DNA of 64,000 nucleotides from Actinopolyspora biskrensis (lineage in GTDB: Bacteria; Actinomycetota; Actinomycetes; Mycobacteriales; Pseudonocardiaceae): assembly GCF_013408175.1 (NCBI RefSeq), contig NZ_JACBYW010000005.1, forward strand, positions 310,001-374,000. The letters run 5' to 3'. Shown here in pieces: positions 35,579 through 45,805 of this stretch; the first letter of the stretch is position 1, and the number at the start of each line of letters is the position of its first letter. Made by a program: the position numbers and the translations under genes. Under the pieces are notes generated by a model that was given only the letters and a program-made list of their open reading frames with translations, had not been told where the DNA came from and did not search any database.

Positions 35579-37942
35579 ATGGGAGACGCGGAGATGTCGC
35601 GCACACGTCTGCCGATCTCGGGAAAGCCCCGGCAGAATCCCACCTCATTGGACATCCACTCGCAGGACCCGCCGTTCACTCCCCCGGAGCAGGTGAGCGC
35701 CCCCGAAGGAGCACCGAACGTGGTCGTCGTGCTGCTCGACGACATGGGCTTCGGAGCTCCGAGCGCCTTCGGCGGACCGTGCGAGATGCCCACCGCGGAG
35801 CGGTTGGCCGCGGGCGGACTGCGCTACACGCGTTTCCACGTCACAGCGGTCTGTTCCCCGACCAGGCAGTCCCTGCTGACCGGACGCAACCACCATTCCG
35901 TGGGGATGGGGGTGACGACCGAGATGGCCAGCGCCGCGCCCGGCTACGACGGGACACGTCCCCTGAGCGCGGGAACGATCGGGCAGATCCTGGCGGGCAA
36001 CGGTTACAACACCGGCGCTTTCGGGAAGTGGCACCAGACCCCGGCACGGGACGTGAGCGCGGCCGGGCCGTTCGACCGCTGGCCCACCGGTGAGGGCTTC
36101 GAGAAGTTCTACGGCTTCCTGTGCGCGGAGATGAACCACTGGTACCCGGTGCTGTTCGACGGAACCACCCCGGTGGAGCCCACGCGCCGCCCGGAGGACG
36201 GCTACCACCTCTCCGAGGACCTCGTGGACCGCGCGATCGACTGGGTCAGGGACCAGAAGTCGCTCAAACCCGACAACCCGTTCTTCGCGTACCTGCCGTT
36301 CGGAGCGACCCACGCCCCGTACCACGTCCCGAAGGAGTACCGGGACAAGTACCGCGGGGCGTTCGACCACGGCTGGGACCGACAGCGCGAGATCACCCTG
36401 CGGCGGCAGAAGGAGCAGGGCGTCGTTCCGCCGGACACGGAGCTGGCCCCGTGGGCTGAAGGGGTTCCGCACTGGGACGAGCTCTCCGAGGCCGAGCGCG
36501 AGTCGGCGGCTTCGCTGATGGAGCTGTACGCGGGTTTCGCCGAACACACCGACGACCAGATCGGTCGTTTCGTCGACGCGCTGGAGGAGCGGGGGGAGCT
36601 GGACAACACCCTGTTCATCTACATCCTCGGGGACAACGGAGCCTCCGCCGAGGGCGGGCTCGGCGGGACCCTCAACGAGCACCGCTACGCCAGCGGCATC
36701 CCGGACGACGCGGAGACGATCAACCGGTACCGCGAGGAGCTTGGAGACCCCAGCACGCACGCGCACTACCCGGTCGGTTGGGCGCTGGCGATGAACACGC
36801 CCTACCAGTGGACGAAGCAGGTCGCCTCGCACTTCGGCGGGACCAGGGACGGGATGATCGTCCACTGGCCGCGCGGTATCGCCGAACCGGGCGGGATCCG
36901 CAACCAGTTCCACCACGTCATCGACGTGCTGCCCACGGTCCTGGAGGCCGCGGGGATTCCGGAGCCCGCGGAAGTCAACGGTGTGCCCCAGCAGTCCGTC
37001 GAGGGCACGAGCATGGTCTACACCTTCAACGACTCCGCTGCCGCCGACCGTCATCGGATCCAGTACTTCGAGATGGTGGGCAACAGGGGCATCTACCACG
37101 ACGGCTGGATGGCGGTCACCCGGCACGGAACCCCGTGGGAAATGGTGCAGGACGGTTCGGAGAGCAACTTCGACGACGACCGGTGGGAGCTCTACAACAC
37201 CAATGTGGACTGGAGCCAGGCCCGCGACATCTCCGCCGAGTACCCGGACAAGCTGCGGGAGCTGCAGCAGCTGTTCCTGGTCGAGGCCGGCCGCCACAAC
37301 GTCTTCCCGCTCGACGACCGCATGACGGAACGGGAGAACCCGCGGGAGGCCGGGCGACGTGACCTGCACGGTGATCGCAGGACGATCACCTTCCCCGCCT
37401 CGGCCTCGCGGTTGACCGAGGAGACGGCTCCCAACGTCAAGAACCGTTCGCACACGCTCACCGCGCGCTGCGAGATCCCCGAAGCCGGGGCTGCGGGCGT
37501 CCTGGTGGCCCAGGGCGGGCGTTTCGGCGGTTGGTCCCTGTACGTGCACGAGGGCAGGGCCTGCTACGCGTACAACTACTTCGGTCTCGAGGTGTACCGG
37601 GTGCGGGATTCCGAACCGCTGAGCACGGGGGAACACGAGATCGTGCTCGAGTTCTCCTACGACGGAGGTGGTGTCGGCATGGGAGGCACCGCGACCCTCT
37701 CCGTGGACGGTGCGAAGGTCGCCGAGGGGCGGGTCGGAGCCACCATTCCCTACTACTTCGCCTTCGACGAGACGTTCGACGTCGGTGTGGACCGCGCTTC
37801 GCCGGTCACCGAGGACTACCCCGTCGTCGACAACGCTTTCACGGGAACACTGCACGCGGTGCGCGTGGACCTCGGCGACGACCTGCACAGCGACAGCGAC
37901 AGCGAGCTGGGGCGTGAAAGGTTCAGGGCGGCCCATGAGTGA
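35579..37942 (+). CDS. Type I arylsulfatase (formylglycine-dependent)
   Basis: Hydrolyses sulfate esters; 787 residues. The alkaline-phosphatase-fold core begins APNVVVVLLDDMGFG (metal aspartates) and holds the sulfatase motif CSPTRQSLLTGR, with Cys92 to be turned into formylglycine. FGKWHQ and LGDNGASAEGG are further active-site marks. The last 200 residues form a jelly-roll-like extension seen in large PAS-type arylsulfatases. No signal peptide is visible, so the enzyme seems cytoplasmic or exported by another route. ATG at 35579 follows AGGAGG. The gene for the modifying enzyme overlaps its end by 8 bases. Confidence 0.93.
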   Translation: MGDAEMSRTRLPISGKPRQNPTSLDIHSQDPPFTPPEQVSAPEGAPNVVVVLLDDMGFGAPSAFGGPCEMPTAERLAAGGLRYTRFHVTAVCSPTRQSLLTGRNHHSVGMGVTTEMASAAPGYDGTRPLSAGTIGQILAGNGYNTGAFGKWHQTPARDVSAAGPFDRWPTGEGFEKFYGFLCAEMNHWYPVLFDGTTPVEPTRRPEDGYHLSEDLVDRAIDWVRDQKSLKPDNPFFAYLPFGATHAPYHVPKEYRDKYRGAFDHGWDRQREITLRRQKEQGVVPPDTELAPWAEGVPHWDELSEAERESAASLMELYAGFAEHTDDQIGRFVDALEERGELDNTLFIYILGDNGASAEGGLGGTLNEHRYASGIPDDAETINRYREELGDPSTHAHYPVGWALAMNTPYQWTKQVASHFGGTRDGMIVHWPRGIAEPGGIRNQFHHVIDVLPTVLEAAGIPEPAEVNGVPQQSVEGTSMVYTFNDSAAADRHRIQYFEMVGNRGIYHDGWMAVTRHGTPWEMVQDGSESNFDDDRWELYNTNVDWSQARDISAEYPDKLRELQQLFLVEAGRHNVFPLDDRMTERENPREAGRRDLHGDRRTITFPASASRLTEETAPNVKNRSHTLTARCEIPEAGAAGVLVAQGGRFGGWSLYVHEGRACYAYNYFGLEVYRVRDSEPLSTGEHEIVLEFSYDGGGVGMGGTATLSVDGAKVAEGRVGATIPYYFAFDETFDVGVDRASPVTEDYPVVDNAFTGTLHAVRVDLGDDLHSDSDSELGRERFRAAHE

Positions 37943-38891
37943 GCGGGATGAGAAACCGGCCTGCTGCGCCCCCTCGGCGGGACGTGCCACGACGTCGTCC
38001 GTGGAAGAGCCGGTGGGCGGGGGCGAGGTCCGCTCCGGTTCCACCGCGGGACTCGTGCGGATCGACGGAGGCGTCTTCCGCATGGGCGAGGAGCGGGAGC
38101 ACGCCTACGCGCAGGACGGTGAGGGGCCGGTGCGCGAGGTGCGGCTCGATCCGTACTGGATCTCTCCCACGGTGGTGACGGTCGCGGAGTTCGCCGCTTT
38201 CGTGGACGCGACCGGGCACCGGACCGACGCCGAGCTGTGGGGGTGGTCGTTCGTGTTCGGCGGCCTTCTCCCCGACGAGTTCCCACCCACGCGAGGGGTG
38301 GCAGCTGCACCCTGGTGGCGCCAGGTCGAGGGGGCCTACTGGTGGTGCCCGGAGGGCCCGCACTCCGATGTGGTCCAGCGTTCGGAGCACCCGGTCACGC
38401 ACGTGTCCTTCCGGGACGCGCACGCCTACTGCGCCTGGGCGGGGTTGCGGCTGCCGACCGAGGCGGAGTGGGAGTACGCGGCGCGCGGCGGCCTGGACGG
38501 CTGCGCCTTCCCGTGGGGCGACGAGCTGGAACCTTCGGGCGAGCACAGGATGAACGTGTGGCAGGGTGAGTTCCCCGGGCGCAACGAATGCGCCGACGGC
38601 TGGTACGGCACCTGCCCGGTGGACGAGTTCGCCCCGAACGGTTACGGGCTGTACAACATGACCGGCAACGTGTGGGAGTGGTGCGCGGACTGGTTCGATC
38701 CCGATTACCCGGCCGGAGACGTCGGAACGAACCCGAAGGGGCCTCCGGGAGGGCAGCGCCGCAGCGCACGTGGTGGTTCCTACCTGTGCCACGAGTCCCA
38801 CTGCCGTCGTTACCGGGTGTCGGCACGGCAGGGTGTTACCCCGGACTCCTCGATCGGCAACGTCGGTTTCCGGTGTGTCCGCGACGTGTAG
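37935..38891 (+). CDS. Formylglycine-generating enzyme
   Basis: Copper-dependent oxidase that converts the cysteine of CxPxR in sulfatases to formylglycine. The 318 residues match the SUMF1/FGE family: GGVFRMG near residue 46, HPVTHVSFRDAHAYCAWAG, RLPTEAEWEYAARGG, and the C-terminal cysteine pair in GSYLCHESHCRRYRV. The N-terminus has extra cysteines (PACCAPS). Start ATG lies eight bases inside the sulfatase gene, so translation is coupled and the two are made together. A hairpin at 38908 closes the operon. Confidence 0.94.
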   Translation: MSERDEKPACCAPSAGRATTSSVEEPVGGGEVRSGSTAGLVRIDGGVFRMGEEREHAYAQDGEGPVREVRLDPYWISPTVVTVAEFAAFVDATGHRTDAELWGWSFVFGGLLPDEFPPTRGVAAAPWWRQVEGAYWWCPEGPHSDVVQRSEHPVTHVSFRDAHAYCAWAGLRLPTEAEWEYAARGGLDGCAFPWGDELEPSGEHRMNVWQGEFPGRNECADGWYGTCPVDEFAPNGYGLYNMTGNVWEWCADWFDPDYPAGDVGTNPKGPPGGQRRSARGGSYLCHESHCRRYRVSARQGVTPDSSIGNVGFRCVRDV

Positions 38892-38907
38892 TGCCGCTTC
38901 GGCCGGT

Positions 38908-38936
38908 GTGCCCGTTCCGCGGTCAGGAGCGGGCAC
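38908..38936 (+). terminator. Terminator of the sulfatase-FGE operon
   Basis: An 11-bp stem with one wobble pair (38908-38918 with 38926-38936) and loop GCGGTCA, 17 bases after the stop. Confidence 0.6.
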
Positions 38937-39018
38937 CCGGCGAGTCGCTCCGCGGGCCCTCCCGAGCCGAGTCAGCGGGGTCCTGCCGGTCGAGCACGGC
39001 GAGTGGAAGGTCGGATGC

Positions 39019-39927
39019 ATGGAACGCAGGGAGCTGGAGTACTTCCTGGCCATAGCCGAGTGCGGGAGCTTCACCGCGGCGGCGCAGACGCTGCGCGTCG
39101 CGCAGCCCTCTCTGTCGCACGCGATCGCGACGCTGGAGACCCGACTTGGAGGCAGGGTCTTTCACCGGCTCCCCCAGGGCGTTTCCCTGACCCCGGCGGG
39201 CGAGGCCCTGATAGAGCCCGCGCGCCAGGTGATGCGCGACCTGAGCACGGCGACCGAATCGGTGCGCGAGGTGCTCGGTCTGGCCGGAGGGAGGCTGGAC
39301 ATCGTCGCGCAGACGACGTTGGCGGTGGACCCGCTCGCGGAGCTGGTCGGGTCGTTCCTGCGCGCGCACCCGAAGGTCGCGGTGCACATCGCCGATCCCG
39401 AGCTCGGCCGGGACGTGACGGCCGCCGTGCGCGCGGGCGAGTGCGAGCTCGGCATGGTCGACTCGACGGAGGAGGTGGTGGAGGATCTCGCCAGCATGGT
39501 GCTGCCCGGCAGGGAGATCCAGGCGGTGCTGCCGGCCTCGGCGGCACCGGGGGACCGCGCGGAGCTGACTCCGGCTGACCTCGCCGAGCTGGACTGGGTG
39601 AGCACCCCCGAGGGAACCGCGACCCGCGAAGTGATCGAGAACACCGTGGGCGTCCAGCGCGGCGGTCCGAACGTGATGGTGGAGACCGCGCACCAGGCCA
39701 TGATCGTGCCGAGCGTGCTGGCCGGAGCGGGCGCCACCCTGCTGCCCGCTTCGATGGCCGGTGAGGCCGGAAAGCAGGGGGCCACGATCATGTCGCTGCG
39801 CCCCCGGGTGATCCGCCGCGGGGTGCTGTTCTGGCGTCGCGGCCCGCTTTCTCCCTCGGCGGCGGAGTTCGTGCGGCTGGTCGAGGAGCTCGTGCGACGT
39901 GGGCCGGGAGACCGCTCCCGAGGGTAG
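39019..39927 (+). CDS. LysR-family transcriptional regulator
   Basis: A 302-residue regulator. The N-terminal winged helix is standard (LEYFLAIAECGSFTAAAQTL, VAQPSLSHAIATLE) and a periplasmic-binding-like effector domain follows from about 90. ATG at 39019 lies eight bases after GGAAGG. It follows the sulfatase operon in the same direction but beyond a terminator, so its target is not certain; the sulfatase genes or the downstream BCCT transporter are candidates. LysR genes often face their target, which is not the case here. Confidence 0.92.
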   Translation: MERRELEYFLAIAECGSFTAAAQTLRVAQPSLSHAIATLETRLGGRVFHRLPQGVSLTPAGEALIEPARQVMRDLSTATESVREVLGLAGGRLDIVAQTTLAVDPLAELVGSFLRAHPKVAVHIADPELGRDVTAAVRAGECELGMVDSTEEVVEDLASMVLPGREIQAVLPASAAPGDRAELTPADLAELDWVSTPEGTATREVIENTVGVQRGGPNVMVETAHQAMIVPSVLAGAGATLLPASMAGEAGKQGATIMSLRPRVIRRGVLFWRRGPLSPSAAEFVRLVEELVRRGPGDRSRG

Positions 39928-40475
39928 TGGTGTGGTGCGGGGGCGGACCGACGGCCGCCGTTCGCCCCGCACCGCGAAGTGGAGCGGGTCGCCCCACGCC
40001 GGAAGGCGAGACGATTCGACTCGGAATCGTGCGTCTTTCCGGGACCGAGAGGGTCGATGGCCCGTGGATTGTTCAAGACCCGCTTCGGATGGCAGCGATC
40101 AGGGCGCCGAACGGCGAATACGCCACCGGTTTCCTTGATCTGCTGGAATTCTGAGCAATCCTGGTTGTGCTTTTCCTCGGTGTGAGGCACCGCGGGAGGA
40201 AGGGAGGTGTGGTATGGCGAGGTTGGCGTTGGCGGGGTGGCCGCCCGGCTGGTAGGCGGGGCGCTGAAGATGACGTTCGAGGTTTCGGTGTCCCGAGCTT
40301 CGTTGTCACGGCCATCGCCGGGAAATGCTCGAGATCGCTCGCACCGGACTCCGAACCGCCCGCGAGGGATTCGGATGCTCCGCCGAGTTTGAGTTCGCTG
40401 CGCACGCCGGGCTCCGTGACTCCAGGGATCGTTGACAGCGTCCGCTTTGCCCGCATGTCCCCGACATCGTAGATA
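39928..40475. other. Intergenic region before the BCCT transporter
   Basis: I find no gene with good coding character. A TTGACA at 40432-40437 could be a -35, but no good -10 stands 16-18 bases on; the nearest TAGATA is at 40470-40475, directly before the transporter start. Confidence 0.45.
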
Positions 40476-42107
40476 GTGATTTCTGTGCAAACATCAAAAA
40501 CGAATCGTTCCGCGGTCGGATCCGTTTTCTTCGTCTCCGTCGCGGCCACGGCGCTGGTCGTCCTGTGGGGCGCGGTGGCGCCGAAGAGCTTCGGCGCGAT
40601 CACCAATCGAATTTTCGACCACGTCGTGCTGGATCTGAGCTGGTTCTTCCTGCTCGCGGCGAACCTCTTCCTGGTCTTCGTGATCTACCTGGGGCTGAGC
40701 AGATACGGCAGGATCAAACTCGGGAAGAAGAACGACAGCCCCGATTTCGGTCGCTTGTCCTGGTTCGCCATGATGTTTCAGGCCGGCATGGGGCCCTCCA
40801 TCATTTTCTGGGGCCTGGCCGAGCCGCTGTCGCACTATGCCAACGTGCCGTTCGGTCTTGCCGAGCCCGGCTCGCAAGAGGCCGCCGGGGTGGCCGTTCA
40901 GTACTCCTTTTTCCACTGGGCGCTGCACCCCTGGGCGATCTATGCCACCGCCGGCCTGGCCGTGGCCTACTTCACCCATCGCAGGGGTGAGAAGGCACTG
41001 ATCAGCGCCATCTTCCGGCCCTTGTTCGGAGACCGCGTGGACGGTCCCCTGGGAAAGACGCTCGACATCCTGGCGGTGCTGGCGGTCGTGTTCGGTATCG
41101 CCGTCGCCCTGGGACAGGCCGGACTGCAGTTGACAGCGGGGCTCGGTCAGACGTTCGGGCTGCCCACCGTGGTGTTGGTGCAGCTCGTGGTCCTCGGCCT
41201 CACCACGGCGGCGTTCATGATCTCGGCGACGACGCGGATCGAGCACGGCATCAAGTGGCTCGCCAACATCAGCATGCTCATCGCCCCGCTGCTGCTGGTC
41301 TTCTACTTCGTCGTCGGACCGACCGTCACACAGCTCAACGTCTTCACCGAAGGCATCGGTGACTACCTGACCAACATCGTTCCGATGAGCTTCCGGCTGG
41401 ACGCGTTCAGCGCCAACACGGAGTGGTTGGGGAGCTGGACCGTTTTCTACTGGTCCTGGTGGATCGCCTGGGCCCCGTACGTGGGGATGTTCATGGCTCG
41501 CATCTCCCGTGGACGCAGCATCCGCGAGTTCGTCGGCGCCACCGTGCTCGTTCCCAGCTTGGTCAGCGCGATCTGGATCGCCGTGTTCGGTGGAGCGGCG
41601 CTGCAGCTGGCTCGCGCCGGGCAGGCCTCCGACATCGCCGAGACCGTGGCGCAGAGCCCGGCTGCGGGGATGTTCGTCTTCATCCAGGAGTACCCGCTGC
41701 CCCTCCTCATGTCGATCATCACACTGGTGGTGCTGTGGGTGTTCTTCGTGGCCAGCGCCGATTCCGGCACCGTGGTGCTGGGCGAGCTGTCCAGCGGTGG
41801 CTCCCCGAATCCCAAGGTCTGGGTCCGGCTTCTCTGGGGACTCCTGCTGGCGGGCGTCGCGGCGGTCCTGCTGGTCTCCGGTGGGCTCGGCGCGCTCCAG
41901 AAGGCCTCGGTGCTCATCGGGGCACCGTTCGCGATCGTTCTGATCGGCATCTGCGTGGCCTTCTTCAAGACCCTGTCGAGGGAGCACGGGCCCCGCGTGG
42001 AGGAACAGCCGTGCGGCCGGCCCGCCGACTCCGAGCACCAGGAGGATCAGGAAGCCCGGAGGACCGGGAGCGAGGAACCTCGCGACGAGCCCGTGCACCT
42101 TCCGTGA
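40476..42107 (+). CDS. BCCT-family betaine/carnitine/choline transporter
   Basis: A secondary transporter of quaternary ammonium compounds, 543 residues with about 12 membrane helices. Family signatures are WSWWIAWAPYVGMFMARISR and FMISATTRIEHGIKWLANI. The glycine stretch of the first substrate helix reads FQAGMGPSIIFWGLAEP, where the usual GMGIG of sodium-coupled betaine carriers has Pro-Ser. The hydrophilic tail is Glu/Arg-rich, as in osmosensing members. GTG at 40476 is the longest start; GTG at 40485 is close. Likely role: uptake of compatible solutes under salt stress. Confidence 0.93.
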   Translation: MISVQTSKTNRSAVGSVFFVSVAATALVVLWGAVAPKSFGAITNRIFDHVVLDLSWFFLLAANLFLVFVIYLGLSRYGRIKLGKKNDSPDFGRLSWFAMMFQAGMGPSIIFWGLAEPLSHYANVPFGLAEPGSQEAAGVAVQYSFFHWALHPWAIYATAGLAVAYFTHRRGEKALISAIFRPLFGDRVDGPLGKTLDILAVLAVVFGIAVALGQAGLQLTAGLGQTFGLPTVVLVQLVVLGLTTAAFMISATTRIEHGIKWLANISMLIAPLLLVFYFVVGPTVTQLNVFTEGIGDYLTNIVPMSFRLDAFSANTEWLGSWTVFYWSWWIAWAPYVGMFMARISRGRSIREFVGATVLVPSLVSAIWIAVFGGAALQLARAGQASDIAETVAQSPAAGMFVFIQEYPLPLLMSIITLVVLWVFFVASADSGTVVLGELSSGGSPNPKVWVRLLWGLLLAGVAAVLLVSGGLGALQKASVLIGAPFAIVLIGICVAFFKTLSREHGPRVEEQPCGRPADSEHQEDQEARRTGSEEPRDEPVHLP

Positions 42108-42139
42108 CTACCGCGGACGATCACGGCCGTCCGCGGTAG
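42108..42139 (+). terminator. Terminator of the BCCT gene
   Basis: A perfect 12-bp stem (42108-42119 with 42128-42139) with an 8-base loop, starting at the first base after the stop codon. Confidence 0.7.
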
Positions 42140-42317
42140 CCGGATTCCGGTCCCGGTGTTCCGGAGCCGGGGTCATCGTGCTCGGATTGGTGGAGTGTGT
42201 GCTGTGGCCGAGGAGACCAAGGGCGAGTCGCAGGCCGAGGCCGGCGGCGGGATCGCCCTCTCCCCGCGGCTCCGGCGCACGGGCCACCACGTCGGCTCGA
42301 TGAACGCGCCACGTGGA

Positions 42318-42364
42318 GGGGCCGATCGGTGTCCGGCCGGTCGCCGTCCGGCTTGATCGGCCCC
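42318..42364 (-). terminator. Hairpin after the RamB-like gene
   Basis: GGGGCCGATC and GATCGGCCCC (42318-42327 with 42355-42364) form a 10-bp stem around a GC-rich 27-base loop, 18 bases beyond the 3' end of the minus-strand regulator gene. The 180 bases between it and the BCCT terminator hold nothing recognisable. Confidence 0.5.
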
Positions 42365-42381
42365 GTCCCGGGGCCGCCGTG

Positions 42382-43854
42382 TCACTGGTGCGACTCCAGG
42401 AACGCGTAGACGTCGGCCTCGTCCACGCCGGGGAAGGTGTCCGAGGGCAGCGCCGAGAGCACGTGCGAGTGAGCCCGGGCCGACGGCCAGACCATTCCCT
42501 GCCAGCGATTGGCCAGTTCGGTGGGGGGACGTTGGCAGCACTCCCCGTTCGGGCAGCCCGACTTGGAGTGGTTCGTGGTTTCCCGCCCCCGGAACCAGCG
42601 CGATTCCGTGTAGGGAACCCCCAGCGTGATCGCGAAGTCGCGCCCCCTGCTGGGGTCGACGTGGGCGACGCACCAGTGCGTGGCCCCCGGCTTGTCGGTG
42701 TACTGGTAGTGGGTGGAGTAGCGGTCCGGCGAGGCGAAGACCTGCCTGCCCGCCCAGTACCGGCACATCCGCTGTCCCTCGATCGCCCCGGTGGGGTCGG
42801 CGGGGAACTCCAACCCGTCGTTGGCGTAGGCCTTGTAGATGATTCCGGTCTCGTCGTTGCGCACGAAGTGGCACACCAGGTCCAGGTACTGGGTCGCCAG
42901 GTTGGTGAAGCGGTGCGCGGCCATCTCGTAGGAGACGGAGAAGACGTCGCGGAGGTCCTCCACGGCCAGGTCGCGGTCGGCCTTGGCCTGGCGGAGGAAG
43001 GGGACCGCCGAGCTCTCCGGGATCAGCACTGCGGCGGCGAAGTAGTTCGCCTCGACGCGTTGGCGCAGGAAGTCCGCGAAGTCGCGCGGCTGCCGGTGCC
43101 CCAGGCTGAGGTGCCCGAGGGTCTGCAGCAGGATCGTCCGCGGGCTGTGCATGCCCAGGGACTCGCGTCGCAGGAAGATCCTCTTGTGGCGCAGGTCGGT
43201 GACCGAGCGCACGGAGCGGGGCAGGTCGGTGACGAACCGCAGGCCGTATCCGAGATGGGTCGCGATGGACTGGATCAGTCCCTCGGAGAGCGGGCCGCCG
43301 TGGTAGCCGACGCGGCGCAGTATCTCGTCCGCCGACCTCTCGATCTCGGGGAAGTAGTTGCCGTGTTCGCGCATCATGCTGCGCAGCTCGGCGTTGGCCG
43401 CGCGGGCTTCCTCCGGGGTGGCGACCCGTTTGGTCTCCCTGCGGCGCAGCTCCTCGTAGAGCGCCAGCACGTGTTCCAGCACGTCGGTGGGGACCCGCTT
43501 GGTGACTTTCAGCGGTGGAACGTCGAGCTGCTGGTACAGCGGGTCGAGCTGTGCCTGCTCCACGGCTATCTCCAGCTCGGCACGCCTGTTCGGCGGTTTC
43601 TTCGACAGCAGCTCGTCCACCGTGCTGCCGAGGGCAGTGGCGAGTGACCTGAGTAACGAGAGCTTGGGTTCGCGGTGCCCGTTCTCCAGCAGTGAGAGCT
43701 GCGAGGGGGCTCTGTCCACGCGTTTTCCCAGCTCGGAAAGGGTGAGTCCTGCTGCTTTGCGCGTGTGGCGCAGCCGCTGGCCGAACACCAGCAGGTCCTG
43801 CTCCGTGGAAAAAGTACCGGCTTCTTCCGCTGTCTCGGTCGTGAACTCCGACAT
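42382..43854 (-). CDS. ramB: RamB-like XRE regulator of acetate/glyoxylate genes
   Basis: A 490-residue regulator. An XRE helix-turn-helix (about 25-80: LTLSELGKRVDRAPSQLSLL) is followed by an IrrE/ImmA-like domain (about 200-300, LLQTLGHLSLGHR in place of the HEXXH zinc site) and a cysteine-bearing C-terminal domain (CPNGECC). This is the layout of RamB, which controls isocitrate lyase and acetate genes in corynebacteria and mycobacteria. It is transcribed away from aceA, 117 bases apart. ATG at 43854 is chosen; GTG at 43863 is in frame and would overlap the direct repeat. Confidence 0.8.
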   Translation of the reverse strand: MSEFTTETAEEAGTFSTEQDLLVFGQRLRHTRKAAGLTLSELGKRVDRAPSQLSLLENGHREPKLSLLRSLATALGSTVDELLSKKPPNRRAELEIAVEQAQLDPLYQQLDVPPLKVTKRVPTDVLEHVLALYEELRRRETKRVATPEEARAANAELRSMMREHGNYFPEIERSADEILRRVGYHGGPLSEGLIQSIATHLGYGLRFVTDLPRSVRSVTDLRHKRIFLRRESLGMHSPRTILLQTLGHLSLGHRQPRDFADFLRQRVEANYFAAAVLIPESSAVPFLRQAKADRDLAVEDLRDVFSVSYEMAAHRFTNLATQYLDLVCHFVRNDETGIIYKAYANDGLEFPADPTGAIEGQRMCRYWAGRQVFASPDRYSTHYQYTDKPGATHWCVAHVDPSRGRDFAITLGVPYTESRWFRGRETTNHSKSGCPNGECCQRPPTELANRWQGMVWPSARAHSHVLSALPSDTFPGVDEADVYAFLESHQ

Positions 43855-43862
43855 GAGCTTCA

Positions 43863-43960
43863 CTGTAGCAGAAAAAATACGAAATTTTGCTTCGATGGCT
43901 CCTCGTTTTTTCTTGCTGTAGCACCAACACTGGGATCAACAGGCCGCAAGCGATCGGAAA
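43863..43960. promoter_or_regulatory. Shared ramB-aceA control region with direct repeats
   Basis: An AT-rich divergent region. CTGTAGCA occurs at 43863-43870 and 43916-43923, 53 bases apart, which places both on the same face of the helix. GAAATTTTGCTTC between them resembles the AAACTTTGCAAA-like site described for RamB. The sites would allow one protein to control both genes. Confidence 0.45.
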
Positions 43961-43970
43961 GGTGAAAGCC

Positions 43971-45293
<1,323 letters not shown>

Positions 45294-45333
45294 TCCGACG
45301 GTCCGGCCGTCCCGGCGGAGGGTGACGGCGCGT

Positions 45334-45364
45334 GGGCGGGCTTCTTGCGGCGTCGAGCCCGCCC
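45334..45364 (+). terminator. Hairpin terminator after aceA
   Basis: GGGCGGGCT and AGCCCGCCC (45334-45342 with 45356-45364) form a 9-bp stem with a 13-base loop, 40 bases after the stop. Confidence 0.55.
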
Positions 45365-45475
45365 GCCCGTCCGGCCCTCGGGGCAGGGGCGCACCCGCCG
45401 AGAGGAGTGTCGGACGAGCTCGGCGGAGTGGAGTCCCTCCGGAACGGTCCGTTCGGACCATGACTCCCGAAAACC

Positions 45476-45499
45476 GTGAACGTCCCGCGGGACGTTCAC
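45476..45499. repeat. Perfect 24-bp palindrome
   Basis: GTGAACGTCCCG followed directly by its reverse complement. It has no loop, which suits a protein-binding site better than a terminator. It lies 307 bases before the mmsA start. Confidence 0.7.
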
Positions 45500-45551
45500 C
45501 CAAGACGCACCAGCGGCCCTGTGGCGGGGTGTGATGATCGCGATGGTGCGA

Positions 45552-45587
45552 GTGGGCGGGAACCCGGATCGGCGGGTTCCCGCCCAC
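45552..45587 (+). terminator. Strong hairpin, 14-bp stem
   Basis: Perfect 14-bp stem (45552-45565 with 45574-45587), 8-base loop GGATCGGC, followed by GCTTGTGCG. It is the best terminator shape in this gap. Confidence 0.65.
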
Positions 45588-45805
45588 GCTTGTGCGCCCG
45601 GGGCGTCCCGGGCGATCCGCCGTTCGTGGCGTGCGTGAAACCTTCCCGGAGCCTTCCGGTCCGGCCCCTCCGCTCACACAATCGTGTTGTGGCGTAGAAC
45701 ACCCTGTTGCGTGGTGGCACGATCGATGAATGATTGGGCTACCAAAAGTTTGGCTTCCTAGTGGTGGAAGCGGGCGAGCGGTCCAGGGGAAGGGTGCGTA
45801 GCGGA

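Larger units (their letters stand above)
45294..45805. other. Intergenic region with several hairpins between aceA and mmsA
   Basis: No gene recognised. It holds three strong inverted repeats (listed separately) and GGTCCG/CGGACC near 45446-45459. Base composition is that of the genome. Confidence 0.5.

Noticed and set aside
40432-40475. TTGACA upstream of the BCCT gene as a full promoter
   Set aside because: No -10 hexamer at 16-18 bases; TAGATA is 32 bases away, so the pair does not make a promoter.
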